Of a DNA stretch of 19,450 nt, positions 15,632-19,450 are shown in pieces (the first letter of the stretch is position 1; every line of letters starts with the position of its first letter). The position numbers were made by a program, and so were the translations under genes. Under the pieces are notes generated by a model, which saw only the letters and a program-made list of their open reading frames with translations, had not been told where the DNA came from and ran no database searches. Source of the stretch: CAZIUL01 sp964542475 (GTDB taxonomy: Bacteria; Planctomycetota; B15-G4; CAYZWU01); contig CAZIUL010000074.1 of NCBI GenBank assembly GCA_964542475.1, positions 1 to 19,450 on the forward strand. The letters are read 5' to 3'.

Positions 15632-16819
15632 ATGGCTCGATATGGACACAGGTACGGATGGAAACCTTATGTTCCCGTTGCCAAGCGCCGGGAACAGGCC
15701 GCGAGAAAGATAAGCAAGCTGAATAAAAGTGGGATGGACATTCGACCCATCGAGATCGAAGGACGCCAGATCGCCAGAACCTTCTGGGGCAAGGCGTGGT
15801 GCAGGCATCTCGAGAAGTTCAGCGACTATGCCAACCGGCTTCCCCGTGGACGCACCTATGTTCGTAACGGATCGGTGTGCCACCTCGATATCGGGGCGGG
15901 GGTCATCACGGCCATGGTGATGGGATCCAGGATGTACAACGTAAAAGTAGAGATCAAAGCGCTACCCAAGAAGAAATGGCTCGGTGTCAAAAAACGATGC
16001 GCCAAAGGGATCGGGTCTCTTCTGGAGCTGCTCGAAGGGCGGCTTTCGAAAAGCGTCATGGAGGTTGTGACCGACCGCGACACAGGGCTCTTCCCGCTTC
16101 CCAGGGAAATCGGCCTGAGCTGCGACTGCCCGGACTGGGCCGTGATGTGCAAGCATGTGGCCTCGGTGCTGTACGGCGTGGGCGCCCGGCTCGACGAGGA
16201 ACCGGAGCTGCTTTTCAAGCTTCGCCGTGTAAAGCACGAGGAACTGATCAGCCGAGAGATGGATGTGAAAACTGCGACCCGGAAGAAAAAGGACAAGCGG
16301 AAGCGCATTGCAAAGAGGGATCTTTCCGAAGTGTTCGGCATCGAGATTGCAGATGAAACGGATGACGGCCCCGATCGTGTGAAAAAAACCGCTGGCAGGA
16401 TTCGCCGCAAGAAAAAAACGACCAAACCGGTTCAGCGATCCGTGAAACCGGCCAAGAAGATGCGCGCTCGAGGCAGACCGGCGAAAAAGCAGACCAATGC
16501 GGATACGAAATCCCGAAGAATCGGGAAGCGAAGACGACCGGCCGCTTCGGAGAAGCGTGCGGATCGAACTGAAACAGGAGCATCGAGCGGCACGGGAAAA
16601 AAACGGAGTATCAGGGGAAAAGATGTAATTTCCCTGCGCGACAAGTTCGACATGTCAAAGAGCGAGTTCTCCCGGCTCTTGGGCGTCTCCATCACGACGA
16701 TCGTCAACTGGGGGAAAAAAAGAGGTCCCATCAAGTTTCAGGCTCGAACTCTCGATGCATGGAATGTCGTCGCAAAGCTCTCTCGAAAGAAGGCTTGGCA
16801 ACGGCTTGAGAGATTATAA
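15632..16819 (+). CDS. SWIM zinc-finger protein with AT hook and C-terminal HTH
   Basis: A 395-residue protein. Residues 1-160 form the usual N-terminal part of bacterial SWIM proteins (FWGKAWCRHLE near 51-61, SYSNRLPRGR-like YANRLPRGRTYVR). The zinc ligands are C164, C166, C173 and H175 in CDCPDWAVMCKH. Residues about 215-330 are a very basic linker with an AT-hook core RGRP (280-283). Residues about 335-380 resemble an XRE-type helix-turn-helix (DMSKSEFSRLLGVSITTIVNWGKK). Three DNA-binding elements in one chain suggest it recruits or guides the helicase encoded 10 bases upstream. AGGA, overlapping the helicase stop codon, serves as ribosome-binding site, so the two are translationally linked. 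An intrinsic terminator follows at 16858. The closest named relative I can suggest is YwqB of Bacillus; function is unknown there too. Confidence 0.9.
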   Translation: MARYGHRYGWKPYVPVAKRREQAARKISKLNKSGMDIRPIEIEGRQIARTFWGKAWCRHLEKFSDYANRLPRGRTYVRNGSVCHLDIGAGVITAMVMGSRMYNVKVEIKALPKKKWLGVKKRCAKGIGSLLELLEGRLSKSVMEVVTDRDTGLFPLPREIGLSCDCPDWAVMCKHVASVLYGVGARLDEEPELLFKLRRVKHEELISREMDVKTATRKKKDKRKRIAKRDLSEVFGIEIADETDDGPDRVKKTAGRIRRKKKTTKPVQRSVKPAKKMRARGRPAKKQTNADTKSRRIGKRRRPAASEKRADRTETGASSGTGKKRSIRGKDVISLRDKFDMSKSEFSRLLGVSITTIVNWGKKRGPIKFQARTLDAWNVVAKLSRKKAWQRLERL

Positions 16820-16857
16820 CCGTGTCAATGCCTGGTTCCTACGTCAGCCGGCTTGCT

Positions 16858-16884
16858 CCCTGCTATTTATGGCAGGGCTTTTTA
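16858..16884 (+). terminator. Rho-independent terminator of the SNF2-SWIM operon
   Basis: CCCTGC (16858-16863) and GCAGGG (16872-16877) form a stem with an 8-base loop, followed by CTTTTTATA. It lies 39 bases past the SWIM gene stop codon. Confidence 0.85.
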
Positions 16885-16980
16885 TAGTAGGAAGCCGTAT
16901 AACAGTGCTCAAAAATAACGAATATTGCATCCTTCCTTTTATCGTGATTCGTTACGCGTCAATAATCTAACCTGCTCTAT

Positions 16981-17060
16981 TTCAATAATTTAAATTGAAT
17001 TATCGACGGAAGTTATCGACGTACATCATCTATTGGGAAAGATTACGTCGATAATCTTGA
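16981..17060. repeat. Nested inverted and direct repeats between convergent operons
   Basis: The word TTATCGACG occurs at 17000-17008 and 17013-17021 and inverted at 17046-17054; TTATCGACGT (17013-17022) and ACGTCGATAA (17045-17054) are a perfect 10-bp inverted pair. Overlapping it, AAGATTA (17039-17045) and TAATCTT (17052-17058) form a 7-bp hairpin just after the AlbA gene stop, a possible weak terminator for that gene. TTCAAT (16981-16986) and ATTGAA (16994-16999) form another small palindrome. No gene is seen in 16885-17060. Confidence 0.6.
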
Positions 17061-18698
17061 TCATCCCGGCCAGTACCTCCGCCCGCGTTTATCTCCTTCA
17101 GCCCGTACATCACCCTTGTTGCAGAGGCGATCCAGCGCAAGTTTGACCTGCCGTCGCTTGATTTCCAGCCCTATTCTTTCGTGGATCTCACTGATCGCCG
17201 ATCCGGGATAACGGCCAATATCCTCAAGGACGAGGGCGTCGAGCCGGTGCGGTTCGATCCGGATTAGGCTTGTTTGGCTGGGAAACTCCAGCCGCCGCAG
17301 GAACTCAGGCTCCACGAAATAGCGCGTACCCTTGGTCCGCCCGGTCTGCTGCACAATGCCGATATCCGGAAGGCGTCCCATCCAGGATGCAATCTCGCCA
17401 GCATCCGAAAGCTCGAGAGCGCCAGCCAGTTCCCGCGCGGTCATGCTCTCACTCTGGGCCAACAGGCCGAGCGCGATTCTCTCCCGCTGCCTGAGATGAT
17501 AAGTCTGATCCGCTTTCACCAGAAAGTCAATAACCTCCGGCTTCACAATGCGCTTTTCGACCACCACCTTTACAAAGTCGGAACCTTCGAAAAGCTTCGG
17601 CAAGGGGCGGCCTTGCGAAAGAAGCACCTCGTAAATCAGATCATAGCCGCTGCCCTCGCGTTCCATCAGCCCGAGGTCGTGGAAAACGCGAGCCAATTCA
17701 TTATTGCGTCGAATGGACTGGTGCAGGATGTTTTGCGGGGTCACTCCCAGGGGCAGCAGGCCGGGATTAACCACTTCCAGGCGGTCGGGATGCAAGTTCA
17801 GGTAGATATCACCGCGCTGGGTATAGGGCCGGTGGACCAGGGCGTTGACCAGAAGCTCGCGAACAATACGGCTATCGTAGACGGGAATGTGTTGGCGAAA
17901 AAGTCCATCGGGCAATTCGTACGTTTCGCGGAAATCAGGAACATCCTGCCAGACCGCATCGATAAGCTGCATCGGAGAGAGGGTGTGATCGTCCCAGAGC
18001 ATCTTGTTGACCTTGCGTCCGGCCTCGTCATACTTGATGAACTGGATAATCGGCGCCGATCCCAAACGGGTCCGCGCCTCGCGACGGCCGATGCTGAGGA
18101 TACCCAGGTTGGTCAGGTGAGTGCCGATGGCCAGGTAGTAGTGATCGAGCAGCTCTGCGTCGATCTTTTCCTTGACGGAATCCTTGACCCGCTTGGAGGC
18201 GCGGACTCCGGAAACGAAGTCGGCAAGCAGGGCTGGGTCATGCTCGGCGCGAGGCACCGTCAAGGTGGTCAGGGTTTCCCAGGGCTGGGCGTTCCGCTCT
18301 CCCAGCAGGCGTTGCACATCCTCACCTACCAGGGGTTTGCAGGCATTGCCCACACGAAGATAAAAACGCCCGTCAGTGGTCGAGGCCGGGGAGGCGGAGC
18401 GCGAAATCGTAATCTCCAGGTACTGCCCGCTTGTGGCTTCCGATTGGCGAGGCTGCACCACCACCGTCACGTTGACCGTCAATTCGTTGATCCGCGTACA
18501 AACTTTTTCGATAAGTTCAGACGGAACACGCTGATCGGCAGGGGGCTCGCTCGCGCCATCCTCAATACCGATCAGCAAACACCCGCCCTGGGCATTGGCA
18601 AAACAGACACAGTCTTTGGCCAGTTCCGGCCAGTCGGCGGTTCTGCCGGTGATGACCCGGAGCGACTTTCTGTCGATGTTCTGACCTTCGAGGCTCAT
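17061..18698 (-). CDS. AlbA/Schlafen-like protein with GHKL-type ATPase motif (COG2865-like)
   Basis: A 545-residue predicted regulator. Residues about 1-130 are an AlbA_2 (Schlafen AAA_4) domain: ELAKDCVCFANAQGGCLLIGIEDG (25-48) and FYLRVGNACKPL. Residues about 270-360 carry the HATPase_c_4 signature: an N-box RELLVNALVHRPY (280-292) and a glycine box MEREGSGYD (345-353). The C-terminal 140 residues contain winged-helix-like segments (LLAQSESMTARELAGALELSDAG and a final RRQVKLALDRLCNKGDV). Family members are often called transcriptional regulators or RecG-like ATP-binding proteins and are frequent in mobile and defence loci; the true activity is rarely known. GGGGAGGT lies 6 bases before the ATG, which overlaps the stop of the preceding 48-codon ORF (ATGA). 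It is the last gene of an XRE-led operon. Confidence 0.88.
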   Translation of the reverse strand: MSLEGQNIDRKSLRVITGRTADWPELAKDCVCFANAQGGCLLIGIEDGASEPPADQRVPSELIEKVCTRINELTVNVTVVVQPRQSEATSGQYLEITISRSASPASTTDGRFYLRVGNACKPLVGEDVQRLLGERNAQPWETLTTLTVPRAEHDPALLADFVSGVRASKRVKDSVKEKIDAELLDHYYLAIGTHLTNLGILSIGRREARTRLGSAPIIQFIKYDEAGRKVNKMLWDDHTLSPMQLIDAVWQDVPDFRETYELPDGLFRQHIPVYDSRIVRELLVNALVHRPYTQRGDIYLNLHPDRLEVVNPGLLPLGVTPQNILHQSIRRNNELARVFHDLGLMEREGSGYDLIYEVLLSQGRPLPKLFEGSDFVKVVVEKRIVKPEVIDFLVKADQTYHLRQRERIALGLLAQSESMTARELAGALELSDAGEIASWMGRLPDIGIVQQTGRTKGTRYFVEPEFLRRLEFPSQTSLIRIEPHRLDALVLEDIGRYPGSAISEIHERIGLEIKRRQVKLALDRLCNKGDVRAEGDKRGRRYWPG

Positions 18699-18841
18699 AC
18701 CGCGACCTCCCCGTTCATCAGTCTGGGCAACACGGCGCGCAGGTTTTCGTAGTCCGCCTCGATCGATTCCATGACGTAGATAGTGACCTTGGCGCGGTCC
18801 ACGATGTCAGGCAGGGCCACGAGGGTGTCGAACTGGGTCAT
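18695..18841 (-). CDS. 48-residue ORF coupled to XRE and AlbA genes
   Basis: A short ORF (MTQFDTLVALPDIV... RLMNGEVAV) starting at the ATG at 18841, one base after the stop of the XRE gene, and ending in an ATGA overlap with the AlbA gene. AAGGAA lies about 8 bases before the start. It looks translated, given its ribosome-binding site and tight fit. It is helical and acidic with no recognised family. It could be a genuine small protein or the fused ends of a larger gene left after a deletion. A longer in-frame version reaching 18949 overlaps the XRE gene and is not supported. Confidence 0.55.
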   Translation of the reverse strand: MTQFDTLVALPDIVDRAKVTIYVMESIEADYENLRAVLPRLMNGEVAV

Positions 18842-18842
18842 A

Positions 18843-19076
18843 TTAGGCTTCCTTTCCAAAGTACGCTTTTCGCAGGGCCTTGCCCTTGCTCCCCAGGCTG
18901 CGCAGCAGGCTCTCGATTTTTTCCACCGCCAGAGGCGACGGCTTTGCACGGTCGTTCTCCCAGCGGTTGATCGTGGGGAAGGTCACCCCGAGCTTGGCCG
19001 CGAACTTCTCCTGGGTCAGCCCGGTCAGCTCCCTAAGCTCACGGACCAGTTTCGCCATACTGTGTTGCTCGCCCAA
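18843..19076 (-). CDS. XRE-family helix-turn-helix regulator
   Basis: The product is 77 residues from a TTG at 19076, which has AAGGAG exactly 7 bases upstream (19084-19089). An internal ATG at 19058 would give 71 residues but lacks such a site, so TTG is preferred. The domain is a compact Cro/CI fold: VRELRELTGLTQEKFAAKLGVTFPTINRWENDRAKPSPLAVEKIESLLRSLG. Such proteins repress their own operon and neighbours. Two adjacent 12-base palindromic sites lie 54-77 bases upstream of the start. The gene leads the XRE/48-aa/AlbA operon with a 1-base gap to the next ORF. Regulators of this type are often found in front of restriction-modification or toxin genes, neither of which is present here. Confidence 0.88.
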   Translation of the reverse strand: MGEQHSMAKLVRELRELTGLTQEKFAAKLGVTFPTINRWENDRAKPSPLAVEKIESLLRSLGSKGKALRKAYFGKEA

Positions 19077-19129
19077 TGGATTTCTCCTTGATGGATATTC
19101 AGTTCTTCTGGTCGCACAATTCATAATGC

Positions 19130-19153
19130 TTGATTTATCACTTGATATATCAA
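19130..19153 (-). promoter_or_regulatory. Tandem operator candidates of the XRE operon
   Basis: TTGATTTATCAC (19130-19141) and TTGATATATCAA (19142-19153) are directly adjacent 12-base elements of the form TTGATnnATCAn; the second is a perfect palindrome. A weaker third copy, TTGATGGATATT, starts at 19088. They lie where the promoter of the leftward XRE gene should be, consistent with autoregulation. Confidence 0.55.
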
Positions 19154-19239
19154 CAATATGAGCGTAAATGTCAAGCTCGGCGGATAATTCCTGCAGAACA
19201 ACTAATCTTACAGCTAGAAATAAACACAGTGCCCTTGCT

Positions 19240-19254
19240 AAATATTTGCTAAAT
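19240..19254 (+). repeat. AAATATTTGCTAAAT, right copy
   Basis: Identical to 10132-10146 near the left end. Here the embedded word TTGCTAAAT occurs twice, at 19235 and 19246, 11 bases apart, about one helical turn. Confidence 0.45.
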
Positions 19255-19271
19255 TTTCACCGCTTATCAGC

Positions 19272-19373
19272 GCAAGACCATGCAAGTAGATGCAATTCGA
19301 AGCAGAGAAACCAAGAAGGGAATTATACGAATTCACTGGGACAAGTCATTTGCACGGGCAAGACTACGCAAGT
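19272..19373 (+). repeat. Pair of 16-base direct repeats near the right end
   Basis: GCAAGACCATGCAAGT (19272-19287) and GCAAGACTACGCAAGT (19358-19373) match at 14 of 16 positions, 86 bases apart. Each contains GCAAG twice, so each is itself an internal repeat. Confidence 0.5.
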
Positions 19374-19382
19374 GAAAACAAC

Positions 19383-19415
19383 ACAGGACAAGAGGTTTCA
19401 ACGCTCTTGTCCTGT
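19383..19415 (-). terminator. Terminator hairpin downstream of ssrA
   Basis: ACAGGACAAGAG (19383-19394) and CTCTTGTCCTGT (19404-19415) form a perfect 12-bp stem with a 9-base loop. On the minus strand it starts 9 bases after the CCA end of the tmRNA-like gene and is followed by TGTTTTC. This is the natural terminator position for that RNA gene. Confidence 0.75.
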
Positions 19416-19450
19416 TTGGAAGATTGGTGGAGGCGGCGGGAATCGAACCC
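19387..19450. repeat. Right attachment-site repeat (attR-like), cut by the window edge
   Basis: This copy matches 10006-10069 with one difference at 19421. It probably continues as the intact RNA gene beyond the window, so the true end of the identity cannot be seen. Confidence 0.8.
19425..19450 (-). ncRNA. ssrA: 3' end of tmRNA gene (partial)
   Basis: On the minus strand the last 26 bases read as a T-loop GGGTTCGATTCCC followed by GCCGCCTCCACCA. This matches the usual 3' end of bacterial tmRNA, the RNA that rescues stalled ribosomes with SmpB, including the encoded CCA. The 5' part lies outside the window, so a tRNA with a similar acceptor end cannot be fully excluded. The adjoining terminator hairpin supports a real RNA gene. 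Confidence 0.65.

Larger units (their letters stand above)
19077..19386. other. Right arm of the element, no gene
   Basis: No coding region is supported. The segment holds the XRE operator candidates, two TTGCTAAAT words (19235-19243, 19246-19254) and a pair of related 16-base direct repeats (19272-19287, 19358-19373). The density of repeats close to the attachment site is what one expects of recombinase or excision-factor binding sites. Confidence 0.5.
10006..19450. mobile_element. Integrated element at the 3' end of ssrA, without integrase
   Basis: The segment lies between two 64-bp direct repeats (10006-10069 and 19387-19450) that differ at one position (10040 versus 19421). Each repeat contains the 3' end of a tmRNA-like gene and its terminator hairpin, the classical target of tyrosine-recombinase elements. 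The right copy continues out of the window and should be the intact gene. The left copy is followed by unrelated bases that cannot form the T-stem. Cargo: five genes around an SNF2 helicase plus an XRE-AlbA operon. No integrase, excisionase or transfer gene is present, so the element is either mobilised in trans or decayed. The right boundary is only the window edge; the repeat itself may extend further. Confidence 0.72.

Noticed and set aside
17274..18752. 492-codon plus-strand open frame
   Set aside because: It is antisense to the AlbA-like gene, whose domains and start are well supported. The translation has no recognisable domain.
1..19450. CRISPR array or insertion sequence
   Set aside because: No regularly spaced repeat array and no transposase with terminal repeats were found anywhere in the window.

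Overview
The window looks like part of the chromosome of an environmental, probably Gram-negative bacterium of moderately high GC. An ECF sigma factor overlapping a Ser/Thr kinase with TPRs, and a secreted right-handed beta-helix protein carrying a DMGADEF motif, are most familiar from Planctomycetota, Acidobacteriota and some deltaproteobacterial lineages. The sequence does not settle the phylum.

Left part (1-7594). A GT39-like membrane glycosyltransferase with a C-terminal TPR tail is bracketed by a perfect 20-bp inverted repeat (9-28 and 2287-2306). A secreted beta-helix protein is read leftwards and ends at a clear intrinsic terminator. Divergent from it runs a two-gene unit, an ECF sigma factor whose end overlaps the start of a membrane Ser/Thr kinase. 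This is probably a signalling pair.

Middle (7595-10005). This stretch is visibly AT-richer. It holds a broken remnant of a RhuM-family gene, a small acidic ORF, and an unusual protein fusing a PilZ (c-di-GMP-binding type) domain to a PilT-like ATPase. About 400 bases with no convincing gene follow.

Right part (10006-19450). This segment is bounded by two 64-bp direct repeats that match at 63 positions. Each carries the last 26 bases of a tRNA-like gene, most probably tmRNA (ssrA, minus strand), together with the terminator hairpin downstream of it. The right copy runs off the window and is presumably the intact gene. The left copy is a truncated relic. I read this as a ~9.4-kb element integrated at the 3' end of ssrA, with no integrase inside. 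Its cargo has two modules. The first is a divergent five-gene cluster: leftward HEAT-repeat protein, 121-aa basic protein and TPR-like protein; rightward SNF2 helicase and SWIM zinc-finger protein fused to an AT hook and HTH. The second is a tight leftward operon: XRE-type regulator, 48-aa ORF and AlbA/Schlafen-like protein with a GHKL-type ATPase motif, with tandem palindromic operator candidates upstream. The five-gene cluster matches no named defence system I can recognise and is the best candidate for an undescribed system here.
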